Below are positions 7,585 through 15,594 of a stretch of DNA of 40,269 nt, piece after piece (position 1 is the first letter of the stretch; the number at the start of each line of letters is the position of its first letter). Source of the stretch: Prevotella sp. (lineage in GTDB: Bacteria; Bacteroidota; Bacteroidia; Bacteroidales; Bacteroidaceae); NCBI GenBank assembly GCA_022775105.1, contig JALFIX010000185.1, forward strand, positions 1 through 40,269. The letters are read 5' to 3'. The notes under the pieces were generated by a model. That model ran no database searches, was not told the DNA's origin, and saw only the letters and a list, made by a program, of their open reading frames with translations. The position numbers and the translations under genes were made by a program.

Positions 7585-9756
7585 ATGACGACATTAAAAT
7601 TATGTGCAGCGGCTCTTGCCGCAATGTTGGGCGTGGCAACAGCTAATGCCCAAACGGAAAAGAAAGATTCGGTTGACTATTCGCTCAACCTGAAGGAGTT
7701 TGTGGTGAAATCAACCGCGCCAAGGACAAAGATGAAAAACGGGACGATGGTGACACGCATCGTCGGCTCGCCGTTGGAGTCGGCCGGATCGGTGGACGAC
7801 ATGCTCGCACGTGTGCCGGGAATGACGCGCATTGGCGGACAGCTCCAGGTGATAGGCAAGGGCACACCTATCTATTATATCAACGGCAGGAAGGTGCAGG
7901 ACATGGAGGAACTGAAGCGACTGAGGAGTCACGACATACGTGAGGTGGAGGTGATAAACAGTCCAGGAGCGGCTTACGACGCATCGGTGAATGCCGTGGT
8001 GAAGATCAAGACCCGCCGACAGCAGGGCGAGGGACTCAGCGGACGCTTCGACCTGAGCGACGAGCAGGCAATGAAGTCGGGCAACAACAACGTGGCTTCA
8101 ACGCTCAACCTCAACTACCGCCACGGGGGCATGGACTTCTTCGGCGGTGTGACGTTCCAGAATGACTATCTCGACGGCTACAGGTCATTGCTCGAACAGA
8201 ACTCATACGGCAAGGATGTCACATACACGCAGACGGGATATACCCAAGCCGAACAGAATTTCTCGCGAATGTTCTTCAATGCGGGAATGAACTGGCAGAT
8301 AGACGATGACAACTCTGTGGGAATGAAACTGGAAAGGGGTAGATGGCTGAAGAACCACTACAGATTCTCGATGGAAGAGGACATACTGCGCAACGGCGTC
8401 AAGGAGGACTACCTGAAGTCGGTGAGCGACATCAACTTCAGGAATCCCAACACCATGCTCGCCAATGCCTACTACAACGGCAAGATAGGCAAATGGGGGA
8501 TTGACGCCAATGTGGATTACTATTCGCAGTGCGACAAGAACGACGACCGGATAAACGAACAGGCCATGTCGGGCAACCGCACCGTTGAGTCGATGACCGA
8601 GAACAAGAGCAACCTCTTTGCGGCCCGTCTCATTGCCGATCATCCCCTGTGGACAGGAAAACTGACGTTGGGAGGCGAACTCACTACGGTGTGTCGCGAC
8701 AACGACTATCGCATCAGCGGTGTGGACAACATCTTCGACAGGATGTCAAAGGTGAGCGAGCAGGACTATGCGGCTTTCTTCGAATACGGCTTGATGATTC
8801 CCAAGGCGGGAATGTTGACTCTTGGAATGAGATACGAGCATGTGGCTTTCGACTTCGATGACCTTAGCGATGCCTCGCGCTCGGTGAAGAGAAACCACGA
8901 CGACTTCTTCCCGTCGCTCTCATTCGGCACCCGACTGGGAGCAGTGCAGATGCAGCTGAGCTATGGCATAAAGACCACCCGACCGTCTTACCACCAGCTA
9001 CGCAGCGAGATTGACTACGGGAGCAAATACACCCTTCAGACAGGTAATCCACTGCTTAAGAACGAGATACGCCATACCCTCGACCTCTCGGGACGATGGA
9101 GTTGGCTCGCCTTCAATGTCAACTACCTGCATATCACGGATGCCATCTATGACTGGACAACGCCCTACAACGACAATGGAGTGGTCATGATAGGCATGGT
9201 GAACTTCGACCGCCCGATAGACGTGTTCTGCGCTTTCGTCAACGCCTCGCCAACAGTAGGTGTATGGACCACGAGCAACACCGTGGGTGTGCAGAAGCAG
9301 TGGCTCTCGTTTAATCTCGACGACCCGCGCGAGACTACGGGCAAGCGCCATGTGACATACGACAAGCCGATGCTGATATTCAACAGCGACAACGCCTTCC
9401 GCCTGAAGCACGAATGGCAGCTGGAACTCAACTCGCAGTTCTACAGCAAGGCCCACTACCGCAACGTGCGCCTGCTGCAGGCATACTGGAATCTCACTGC
9501 CGCAGTGCAAAAGTCATTCCTCAAGGACAGGTCATTAGTGGTGCGCCTCTCATTCTGCGACATATTCAACACGGCAAAGCAGGACGCCATCCTCGACCTC
9601 GGCAACTACACGCTGCTCCAGGGTGATGTCTTCGGACAAGGACGCGGCAACTACAGTTTCCACCGCGTCTCTATCTCAGTGCGCTATGCCTTCAACGCCA
9701 CCAAGAGCAAGTATAAGGGCAAGAGTGCGGGCGAAGCGGCAATCAAGCGAATGTAA
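7585..9756 (+). CDS. TonB-dependent outer membrane receptor, OMP_b-brl_3 type
   Basis: A 723-residue outer membrane protein with a clear signal peptide (MTTLKLCAAALAAMLGVATANA, cut before QTEKK). Residues about 30-150 form a plug domain (VDDMLARVPGMTRIGGQLQV, PIYYINGRKV, then IREVEVINSPGAAYDASVN). The remainder is a beta-barrel with many alternating aromatic strands. The fold matches the Bacteroidetes family of plug plus outer membrane beta-barrel protein (PF14905) that lacks the SusC N-terminal extension and a SusD partner. The ligand is unknown. The gene is flanked by two LytTR regulators and is probably switched by at least the divergent one. The start at 7585 is chosen from the signal peptide and the promoter. 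Confidence 0.88.
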   Translation: MTTLKLCAAALAAMLGVATANAQTEKKDSVDYSLNLKEFVVKSTAPRTKMKNGTMVTRIVGSPLESAGSVDDMLARVPGMTRIGGQLQVIGKGTPIYYINGRKVQDMEELKRLRSHDIREVEVINSPGAAYDASVNAVVKIKTRRQQGEGLSGRFDLSDEQAMKSGNNNVASTLNLNYRHGGMDFFGGVTFQNDYLDGYRSLLEQNSYGKDVTYTQTGYTQAEQNFSRMFFNAGMNWQIDDDNSVGMKLERGRWLKNHYRFSMEEDILRNGVKEDYLKSVSDINFRNPNTMLANAYYNGKIGKWGIDANVDYYSQCDKNDDRINEQAMSGNRTVESMTENKSNLFAARLIADHPLWTGKLTLGGELTTVCRDNDYRISGVDNIFDRMSKVSEQDYAAFFEYGLMIPKAGMLTLGMRYEHVAFDFDDLSDASRSVKRNHDDFFPSLSFGTRLGAVQMQLSYGIKTTRPSYHQLRSEIDYGSKYTLQTGNPLLKNEIRHTLDLSGRWSWLAFNVNYLHITDAIYDWTTPYNDNGVVMIGMVNFDRPIDVFCAFVNASPTVGVWTTSNTVGVQKQWLSFNLDDPRETTGKRHVTYDKPMLIFNSDNAFRLKHEWQLELNSQFYSKAHYRNVRLLQAYWNLTAAVQKSFLKDRSLVVRLSFCDIFNTAKQDAILDLGNYTLLQGDVFGQGRGNYSFHRVSISVRYAFNATKSKYKGKSAGEAAIKRM

Positions 9757-9764
9757 AGGTCTTA

Positions 9765-9778
9765 AGGAGTTAACTCCT
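9765..9778. terminator. Short palindrome at a convergent gene junction
   Basis: AGGAGTTAACTCCT is a perfect 14-base palindrome lying between the receptor stop (9756) and covering the stop codon of the second LytTR gene (9770-9772). It has no loop and no T-run, so it is at best a weak bidirectional terminator. Confidence 0.25.
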
Positions 9779-10669
9779 AATGTCACTTGTGGGATTCTTG
9801 ATCCTCTCCTTCACCTCGGCAGTGTATTGCTTCGACACGAGAACGGTGTCGGAGCAGTCCTGCATGATGAGCGCGATGCCACTGTTGCGGCTCTCCACCT
9901 TCTCCACATGGCGCAGGTTGACGATAAAGGCGCGGTGGCACTGCATGAAATACGAATGACGGCAAAGCAATTCCGACACCTTCTTCATGCTTGTGCGTAT
10001 CGACATGCTCCCTATGCTGTCATTATTATAATAATGCACGCGAACATAATTACCTTCAGATGTGGCATAAACCACCTGCGACGGCCGCACGTCGAGCGAC
10101 TCCTTGGTGGCGCCACTGATAGTAATTATGTCGTCGTTGTCGGCAGTGACTTCAGATTGCTGTTGCGGTTGCTGCCGGGTTTCCTTGCGCTGTCTCTCCT
10201 GCAACATACCGTTGAGCAGTTGTGCCTCTTCGAGTTGCCGGATGAGATAGCGCTTTTTATACACGCTTCGCCAATACACGTGAATCACGATGGTGGTGAA
10301 GCAGTCGATGGCAATCACTGAGCCAAGCGTCTGCCAACCGAAATGGTTGTCAACCACCTCATTATTGGCGAAGGCATCAAGGAAAAGGCACATCAGCGTA
10401 GTGCCAAGCAATATATTGATGGACTCGAAGCGGATGTTGCGCCTGATGATATACTGGCTGCCACGGGAGATGTCGTTGGGCATACGGAACACCTTCTCCA
10501 CCACATACTCGCTGACGAGCACGCTGAAGGCAATGATAACACCTAACCCTACGAGCAAAACCCATCTCATCCATCCGAAATGGTTAAGCCCGAAGGGCAG
10601 GAACACGGCTATAAACAGAATGCCGATAAGCGCACTCTGCAATCTTTCTTTTATAATGGTTGTTTTCAT
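9770..10669 (-). CDS. Membrane-anchored LytTR-family transcriptional regulator (copy 2)
   Basis: A 299-residue protein with four hydrophobic segments in the first 140 residues and a LytTR domain at about 195-295 (VVYATSEGNYVRVHYYNND, then FMQCHRAFIVNLRHVEKVES and a final KQYTAEVKERI). It has the same plan as the regulator at 6457-7389 but differs strongly in sequence, so it is a paralogue, not a recent duplicate. A Gln-rich linker (residues about 165-180) joins the two halves. The ATG at 10669 is preferred over one 45 bases upstream, because the promoter boxes at 10712-10742 would overlap the longer start. It converges on the receptor gene. Its target is unknown. Confidence 0.85.
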   Translation of the reverse strand: MKTTIIKERLQSALIGILFIAVFLPFGLNHFGWMRWVLLVGLGVIIAFSVLVSEYVVEKVFRMPNDISRGSQYIIRRNIRFESINILLGTTLMCLFLDAFANNEVVDNHFGWQTLGSVIAIDCFTTIVIHVYWRSVYKKRYLIRQLEEAQLLNGMLQERQRKETRQQPQQQSEVTADNDDIITISGATKESLDVRPSQVVYATSEGNYVRVHYYNNDSIGSMSIRTSMKKVSELLCRHSYFMQCHRAFIVNLRHVEKVESRNSGIALIMQDCSDTVLVSKQYTAEVKERIKNPTSDIRS

Positions 10670-10711
10670 ATAACTGGCATCGTTCCCAAGAGACGGGGAA
10701 GCGAACGGCTG

Positions 10712-10742
10712 CAAAATTACTAATTTTTTCTCAAATTAGCAA
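10712..10742 (-). promoter_or_regulatory. Promoter of LytTR gene 2
   Basis: The minus strand has -7 TAATTTTG at 10712-10719 and -33 TTG at 10740-10742 with a 20-base spacer. This places the transcription start near 10705 and supports translation from 10669. Confidence 0.75.
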
Positions 10743-10914
10743 ATAAAACATCATTTTTTATTCATTCAACAACATATATATACTGCGGTTTCGGACTGAA
10801 GCTATATTATGACCATTATGTGCAAAAATAGCGAAAAAACGCGGTGTGCTCGCACACAACACTTGATTTGGGTCAATATAAAGGCATATTTTACTAAAAA
10901 CAGAGATGAAAATA

Positions 10915-10945
10915 TTGCGTATATGAGAAATTCGTCGTACCTTTG
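10915..10945 (+). promoter_or_regulatory. Promoter of a candidate non-coding RNA
   Basis: -33 TTG at 10915-10917, 20-base spacer, -7 TACCTTTG at 10938-10945. No coding frame follows before the hairpin at 11176, so the promoter appears to serve an untranslated transcript. Confidence 0.75.
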
Positions 10946-10951
10946 CACCGT

Positions 10952-11205
10952 CAAAAGACAACAAGGGTGTTAGTCAACGACATTAAAGGTAAATAAGAAT
11001 TTCGATTTAGGATACATCATACTTAGGTTTTTAGTTATAAAGGTTATTAGGTAATAAGATTGATTTGTTTCGTTTGATAGGTTAGTTTTTTTTGGTAAAA
11101 GATTAGATTGTTTCGGATAACACAAAAGGAGGCCGTGAGGCTGTGAATTTGGTTAATTTATTTTTAAGCAATAGGGCCTGGTGATTCGTCACCAGGCTTT
11201 GTTGT
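10952..11205 (+). ncRNA. Candidate non-coding RNA of about 250 nt
   Basis: The interval begins about seven bases after a complete promoter and ends in a strong hairpin with a UUCG tetraloop and a T-rich tail. It has no open frame with a start codon of useful length. It is AU-rich with a GGAGGCCGTGAGGCTGTG segment near 11128-11145 that can form a small GCC-GTGA-GGC hairpin. It does not show the marks of tmRNA, SRP RNA or RNase P RNA that I would recognise. It could instead be an orphan leader. The position just upstream of greA, separated from it by its own terminator and a second promoter, supports an independent RNA. Confidence 0.5.
11176..11205 (+). terminator. Intrinsic terminator with UUCG tetraloop
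   Basis: A perfect 9-bp stem (GCCTGGTGA / TCACCAGGC, 11176-11184 and 11189-11197) closed by TTCG, followed by TTTGTTGTTT. This is a strong Rho-independent terminator. Confidence 0.85.
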
Positions 11206-11260
11206 TTATATACGATTATCATTAGAATTTATTAAATTTTGTTATTTCAAGGAGAAAAAT

Positions 11261-11291
11261 TTGGTCGTATCGAAAATAATGCCTACCTTTG
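11261..11291 (+). promoter_or_regulatory. greA promoter
   Basis: -33 TTG at 11261-11263, 20-base spacer, -7 TACCTTTG at 11284-11291. Transcription would start near 11298 and give a leader of about 125 nt before the greA ATG. Confidence 0.8.
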
Positions 11292-11331
11292 CATCGGTTC
11301 AACAGGATAGACAAGAAATTAAGTAGAGAGG

Positions 11332-11370
11332 ATTCCGACATATCCCTATGTCGGAATTCTAATTTTTTTC
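11332..11370 (+). terminator. Terminator-like hairpin inside the greA leader
   Basis: A perfect 11-bp stem (ATTCCGACATA / TATGTCGGAAT, 11332-11342 and 11347-11357) with a TCCC loop is followed within five bases by a run of seven T. It lies between the greA promoter and the greA ATG. Most transcripts should stop here, producing a short RNA of about 70 nt unless termination is relieved. Confidence 0.75.
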
Positions 11371-11422
11371 TGCCCATTAGAACCGCTAACATTAATAACA
11401 ATTTAAATAAAATCAAGTAATT

Positions 11423-11890
11423 ATGGCTTACATGTCGCAAGAGGGCTACGATAATATGGTAGCCGAGTTGAAACGCCTGGAAAGCGTGGAGCGCCCTAAG
11501 GCATCAGCAGCCATTGCTGAGGCTCGTGACAAGGGTGACCTGAGTGAGAATTCTGAATATGATGCAGCCAAAGAGGCTCAAGCTCATCTCGAAGATAAAA
11601 TCAACAAACTGAAGCTCGCCATTTCTGAAGCTAAGGTCATTGACACTTCGAGACTGAGCACCGACACTGTACAGATCCTGTCAAAGGTGGAGATGACCAA
11701 TCTTACCACCAAGGCAAAGATGACCTATACCATCGTGAGCGAGAACGAGGCTAACCTGCGTGAGGGCAAGATTTCGATCATGACCCCCATTGCCCAGGGC
11801 TTGCTTGGTAAGAAAGTGGGCGACGAGGTGGAAATCAAGATACCGCGTGGCACTATCACCCTGCGTATCGAGAGCATCACCATCGCGTGA
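11423..11890 (+). CDS. greA: Transcription elongation factor GreA
   Basis: A 155-residue protein with full GreA architecture: an N-terminal coiled coil (about 1-75) carrying the tip motif GDLSENSEYDAAKE with the acidic residues Asp39 and Glu42 that coordinate the RNA polymerase catalytic Mg2+, and a C-terminal FKBP-like domain ending IPRGTITLRIESI. GreA stimulates cleavage of backtracked RNA so that stalled polymerase can resume. The leader contains a strong terminator hairpin, which suggests control by attenuation; a comparable arrangement is known for E. coli greA. A HIT protein gene follows after 68 bases and may be cotranscribed. A stem-loop at 12391-12438 ends the unit. Confidence 0.97.
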   Translation: MAYMSQEGYDNMVAELKRLESVERPKASAAIAEARDKGDLSENSEYDAAKEAQAHLEDKINKLKLAISEAKVIDTSRLSTDTVQILSKVEMTNLTTKAKMTYTIVSENEANLREGKISIMTPIAQGLLGKKVGDEVEIKIPRGTITLRIESITIA

Positions 11891-11958
11891 TAATCCCGAA
11901 TTGCTCTGCTTTCGGTTTGCGCAGCCATTCTTCATTCTTCATTTTAAATTTATTAATT

Positions 11959-12348
11959 ATGGACATATTTTCAAAGATTGCTGCCGGTGAAATTCCCAGC
12001 TATAAGTGTGCCGAGAGCGACAAGTTCTACGCTTTTCTCGACATCAACCCAGTGGCAAAAGGCCACACATTGGTGATACCTCGTCGTGAGGTGGATTATA
12101 TCTATGATATGGATGACGACGAACTGGCTGAATATCAGGTGTTCGCCAAGCGAGTTGCCGTTGCCCTTAAGAAGGCTTTCCCATGCAAGAAGGTGGCTCA
12201 GGTGGTATTAGGACTTGAAGTTCCGCATGCCCACATCCATCTCATCCCCATGAACTCAGAGGCTGACGTTGATTTCCGTCGCGAGAAACTAAAGCTAAGC
12301 AGCGAGGAAATGGCGGAAATAGCAGAAAAAATCAGAAACAACTTCTGA
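11959..12348 (+). CDS. HIT family hydrolase (Hint/HinT type)
   Basis: A 129-residue protein beginning MDIFSKIAAGEIPSYK, with the histidine triad HAHIHLIP at 90-97 (His90, His92, His94, the central one being the nucleophile). HIT proteins hydrolyse nucleotide phosphoramidates and related adenylylated compounds in the cytoplasm; the physiological substrate is usually unclear. The start at 11959 fits the family N-terminus. Earlier in-frame codons lie in a low-complexity spacer (ATTCTTCATTCTTCATTTT). It is probably cotranscribed with greA. Confidence 0.93.
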   Translation: MDIFSKIAAGEIPSYKCAESDKFYAFLDINPVAKGHTLVIPRREVDYIYDMDDDELAEYQVFAKRVAVALKKAFPCKKVAQVVLGLEVPHAHIHLIPMNSEADVDFRREKLKLSSEEMAEIAEKIRNNF

Positions 12349-12390
12349 TAGTATTTTCCACAGATTCCCACAGAAATTTATTTTTTATTT

Positions 12391-12438
12391 GATTATCACA
12401 GATTATTGCCCATAATATAATCTGTGATAATCTTTTTT
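12391..12438 (+). terminator. Terminator of the greA-HIT unit
   Basis: A perfect 15-bp inverted repeat (GATTATCACAGATTA / TAATCTGTGATAATC, 12391-12405 and 12418-12432) is followed by TTTTTT. It faces the convergent manC gene. The flanks carry further TCTGTG / CACAG motifs (12358-12375, 12448-12465), a repeat type common between Bacteroidetes genes. Confidence 0.8.
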
Positions 12439-12474
12439 ATAATTATTATCTGTGTAAACCTGTGGATTTTCAGA

Positions 12475-13566
12475 TTACACAAACTCCTCCCCGTACTTCA
12501 GCTGTGCCTCATTCACGTATTTGCGGATTTGGCCTGAGGTGTCGCCTTTCTTGCAAATAAGCAACACGTTGTCCTTTTCGGCAACGATGAAACCTTCCAG
12601 ACCATTCAGTACGGCAAGTTTACCCTTCGGCACCTTGATGACATTGTCCTTGCAGTTCTCCATCATCACGGTGGAGTCGATAACCACGTTGTCGTTGCTG
12701 CTGCGGCTCAGACATTCGTAAATGCTGTGCCATGTGCCGAGGTCGGCCCATCCGAAGTCGCACTTCATCACATACACCTCGGGGCAATTCTCAAGTACGG
12801 CATAGTCAATCGACAGGTTGGGGAACGAGCCGTAACTCTGCTGGCAGAATTTCAACGCATTATCCAGAGTCACGCCCCCCTCCATACAGTTGATTGCATT
12901 TGCCACCTCGGGATATACCTTATAAAAACACTGCCTAAGATAACTGACATTGGCAAGGAACAAGCCCGTGTTCCAAAGGAACTCACCGCTCTGCATAAAC
13001 ATGTTCGCAAAGTCGCGTTCGGGCTTCTCTGTGAATGACATCACCTTATATATATCCTCCACACCCGAAGGCTCGCCCATCTGAATATAGCCATACCCCG
13101 GCTCCGGACGACTTGGTTGAACGCCCATGGCAAGTATTGCCTTGCGCTCCCCCACTACATCCAGTCCTTCCTGCACATTCTTGCCAAAAGCGTCGTCGTT
13201 GAGCACGAACTGGTCGCTCGGCGACACCACCACGACAGCGTCGGGATTGCGCTTGGCGATAGTGGCTACTGCCCATGCCACACTCGGTGCGGTGTTGCGG
13301 CTGATAGGCTCGGCTATGAGGTTTTCCTCAGCCAACCCCGGCAGTTGCAGCCTCACCATGTCGGCGTATTCCTTGTTGGTGGTGACGATAATGTTTTCCT
13401 TGGGTAATATGTTTGCGAATCGGTCGTATGTGATTTGCAATTGTGAACGGCCAATGCCGAAGAAGTCGATAAACTGCTTCGGATAGCTGTCGCGGCTGCT
13501 TGGCCAAAGTCTGCGTCCCTTACCTCCGGCAAGTATTACGCAATAGTCCTTGTTTCTTTTTTCCAT
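12475..13566 (-). CDS. manC: Mannose-1-phosphate guanylyltransferase
   Basis: A 363-residue single-domain nucleotidyltransferase. The signature GGKGRRLWPSSRDSYPKQF spans 14-32 (GTP and Mg2+ binding), EPISRNTAP is at 86-94, PSDQ at 116-119 and the sugar-phosphate site FTEKP at 178-182. The enzyme makes GDP-mannose from mannose-1-phosphate and GTP, a precursor of GDP-fucose and surface glycans. It lacks the C-terminal phosphomannose isomerase domain of the bifunctional ManC/AlgA enzymes. The gene is monocistronic, with a near-consensus promoter 37 bases upstream, and no other glycan gene is next to it. Confidence 0.95.
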   Translation of the reverse strand: MEKRNKDYCVILAGGKGRRLWPSSRDSYPKQFIDFFGIGRSQLQITYDRFANILPKENIIVTTNKEYADMVRLQLPGLAEENLIAEPISRNTAPSVAWAVATIAKRNPDAVVVVSPSDQFVLNDDAFGKNVQEGLDVVGERKAILAMGVQPSRPEPGYGYIQMGEPSGVEDIYKVMSFTEKPERDFANMFMQSGEFLWNTGLFLANVSYLRQCFYKVYPEVANAINCMEGGVTLDNALKFCQQSYGSFPNLSIDYAVLENCPEVYVMKCDFGWADLGTWHSIYECLSRSSNDNVVIDSTVMMENCKDNVIKVPKGKLAVLNGLEGFIVAEKDNVLLICKKGDTSGQIRKYVNEAQLKYGEEFV

Positions 13567-13602
13567 AGCGATTATTAAATAATGAGTGTCTGTTTTCAGC
13601 CG

Positions 13603-13633
13603 CTAAATTACGAATAATAATTGATATGAGCAA
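13603..13633 (-). promoter_or_regulatory. Probable manC promoter
   Basis: The minus strand shows -7 TAATTTAG (one mismatch to TAnnTTTG) at 13603-13610, a 20-base spacer and -33 TTG at 13631-13633, divergent from the tRNA promoter. Confidence 0.55.
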
Positions 13634-13660
13634 ATTTTTTGTATTTTTTTGAGGAAATAT

Positions 13661-13691
13661 TTGCCAAATTAAAATATTTGTTGTATCTTTG
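13661..13691 (+). promoter_or_regulatory. tRNA-Leu promoter
   Basis: -33 TTG at 13661-13663, 20-base spacer, -7 TATCTTTG at 13684-13691, followed 12 bases later by the tRNA 5' end. Confidence 0.8.
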
Positions 13692-13703
13692 CACCCGCAA
13701 ATA

Positions 13704-13785
13704 GCCCAGATGGCGGAATCGGTAGACGCGCTGGTCTCAAACACCAGTGGAGCAATCCGTGCCGGTTCGACCCCGGCTCTGGGTA
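13704..13785 (+). tRNA. tRNA-Leu (anticodon CAA)
   Basis: An 82-base class II tRNA. The acceptor stem GCCCAGA pairs with TCTGGGT (one G-T pair at the end). The D arm contains TGGCGGAATCGGTAGACGC, and the anticodon arm CTGGT-CTCAAAC-ACCAG exposes CAA. A short variable arm and a GGTTCGACCCC T loop follow. No CCA end is encoded. It is the only RNA gene of this kind in the window, with its own promoter and terminator. Confidence 0.95.
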
Positions 13786-13800
13786 CGAATATTGTCAACT

Positions 13801-13843
13801 AAGAGGTAAACATCTGTCAATAGGTGTTTACCTCTTGTCTTTA
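13801..13843 (+). terminator. Terminator after tRNA-Leu
   Basis: A 15-bp inverted repeat (AAGAGGTAAACATCT / AGGTGTTTACCTCTT, one G-T pair, 6-base loop) at 13801-13836 followed by GTCTTT. It separates the tRNA from the transporter gene. Confidence 0.7.
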
Positions 13844-13924
13844 AGAAAGGAACTTCAGTTCGAACATATATGCCCTTGCCCAACCATACAGATCGATACT
13901 TTTTTATAAAAATAGAAGATTTAT

Positions 13925-13955
13925 TTGCGTATTTGGAAATTAATTATTAATTTTG
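13925..13955 (+). promoter_or_regulatory. Promoter of the SLC13-type transporter
   Basis: -33 TTG at 13925-13927, 20-base spacer, -7 TAATTTTG at 13948-13955. The leader to the ATG at 14025 is about 60 nt. Confidence 0.75.
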
Positions 13956-14024
13956 CAGCCGTTTTTGTTATATATCATAAAATGACTGGGAATATTCATT
14001 AATTTATAGTATAGATTTTTATCG

Positions 14025-15536
14025 ATGTTTAAAAAGTTTCATGGCTTCCACCTGTTGGAGAGCCACCACAACGAACAGGTGAAGCGGCTTCAGGCCCGGC
14101 TTCCCGAGTATTTGAAGAGTACGGCCATCAAGGCCGCAGTAGTTATCCTCGCTACACTGTTGATATGGAATCTGCCATCGACGAGTTTCGGCATTGAGGG
14201 ACTAACTGTTGTCCAGCAGCGAATTATCGCCATCTTTGCCTTCGCCACATTGGCATGGGTGCTGGAAGTGGTGCCTGCATGGGCCACGTCTGTGGCTGTC
14301 ATCGGACTATTGCTTATATTCACGAGTGACAGTGGATTTATTCTTATGTGCAACCCCGACGAGGTTGGCACACTTCTTAGCTACAAGTCGGTAATGGCAA
14401 CATTTGCCGACCCTGTTATCATGTTGTTCATCGGAGGTTTTATCCTTGCCATCGCTGCCGGTAAGACGGGTATCGACGCCCAGCTTGCCAAGGTTCTGCT
14501 CAAGCCCTTCGGAAGCAAGAGCGAAAACGTACTTTTAGGTTTCCTGCTCATCACGGGATTGTTCTCGATGTTCGTGTCAAACACAGCCACAGCTGCAATG
14601 ATGCTCACCTTCCTCGCCCCCGTATTCAAGCAGTTGCCGCCCGAGGGCAAGGGACGCATGGCAATGGCACTTAGTATTCCCGTGGCAGCCAACCTCGGCG
14701 GTATGGGAACACCTATCGGAACACCTCCCAACACTATCGCACTGAAATATCTGAATGACCCCGAAGGCCTCAATCTTGGCATCGGATTCGGCGAGTGGAT
14801 GATGTTCATGTTCCCGCTCGTCATCGTACTTCTCCTATTGAGTTGGTTTATCATCAAGAAGCTCTATCCGTTCACACAGAAGACCATCGAACTGAAGATT
14901 GAAGGCGAACTGAAGCATAACTTCAAGACCAAGGTGGTGATCGTGACATTCATCGTCACTGTTGCCCTCTGGCTCTTGGACAGCGTTACGGGCATCAACT
15001 CCTACACCGTAGCTCTTGTACCGTTCGTGATATTCTCACTCACTGGTGTTATCGACCGTCGCGACTTGGAGGAAATCAACTGGTCGGTTATCTGGATGGT
15101 GGCAGGTGGTTTCGCCCTTGGCTACGCCCTCAACGGTTCGGGACTCGCCAAGCAGGCAGTGTCGAGCATTCCGTTCGGCGACTTCTCGCCTGTGGTTATC
15201 CTCGTCCTGGCATGTATGATATGCTATGCCCTGTCCAACTTCATCAGCAACTCCGCCACGGCAGCCCTGCTCATGCCAATCCTCACAGTGGTATGTCTTG
15301 CCATGGGCGACAAACTCGACGTCATCGGCGGCACATCCACAGTGCTCATCAGTGTGGCAGTGGCAGCATCGAGTGCGATGGTGCTCCCTATCTCCACCCC
15401 ACCGAACGCCCTTGCCTTCGCCACCAACCTTATCACTCAGAAGGATATGGCGCGCATAGGCCTCATCATCGGTATTATGTCAATGGTCTTGGGAATATCA
15501 ATGCTGTATTTATTAGGAACGATGCACCTTATTTAA
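14025..15536 (+). CDS. Sodium:dicarboxylate symporter, SLC13/DASS family
   Basis: A 503-residue inner membrane protein with about twelve hydrophobic segments. It carries the paired SNT motifs of the divalent anion:Na+ symporter family: SNTATAAMM at 185-193 and SNSATAALL at 408-416, each preceded by a hairpin-like region. GTPIGTPPNTIAL near 226 and ISTPPNALAFATN near 456 add to the assignment. Members such as VcINDY and SdcS import succinate, malate or fumarate with Na+. The N-terminal 30 residues are polar and charged. The gene is monocistronic and converges on the cobalamin operon, with a shared stem-loop at 15557-15594. Confidence 0.92.
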   Translation: MFKKFHGFHLLESHHNEQVKRLQARLPEYLKSTAIKAAVVILATLLIWNLPSTSFGIEGLTVVQQRIIAIFAFATLAWVLEVVPAWATSVAVIGLLLIFTSDSGFILMCNPDEVGTLLSYKSVMATFADPVIMLFIGGFILAIAAGKTGIDAQLAKVLLKPFGSKSENVLLGFLLITGLFSMFVSNTATAAMMLTFLAPVFKQLPPEGKGRMAMALSIPVAANLGGMGTPIGTPPNTIALKYLNDPEGLNLGIGFGEWMMFMFPLVIVLLLLSWFIIKKLYPFTQKTIELKIEGELKHNFKTKVVIVTFIVTVALWLLDSVTGINSYTVALVPFVIFSLTGVIDRRDLEEINWSVIWMVAGGFALGYALNGSGLAKQAVSSIPFGDFSPVVILVLACMICYALSNFISNSATAALLMPILTVVCLAMGDKLDVIGGTSTVLISVAVAASSAMVLPISTPPNALAFATNLITQKDMARIGLIIGIMSMVLGISMLYLLGTMHLI

Positions 15537-15556
15537 GATTGAAAAATTGAAAGATT

Positions 15557-15594
15557 AAATAAGCTGCGCTTACTTATGTAGGTGCAGCTTATTT
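15557..15594. terminator. Bidirectional terminator between converging units
   Basis: An 11-bp stem (AAATAAGCTGC / GCAGCTTATTT) with T-rich sequence on the plus side and, read from the other strand, an A/T-rich tail. It overlaps the stop codon of the minus-strand permease (15593-15595), so it probably ends both the transporter transcript and the long cobalamin operon. Confidence 0.6.
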
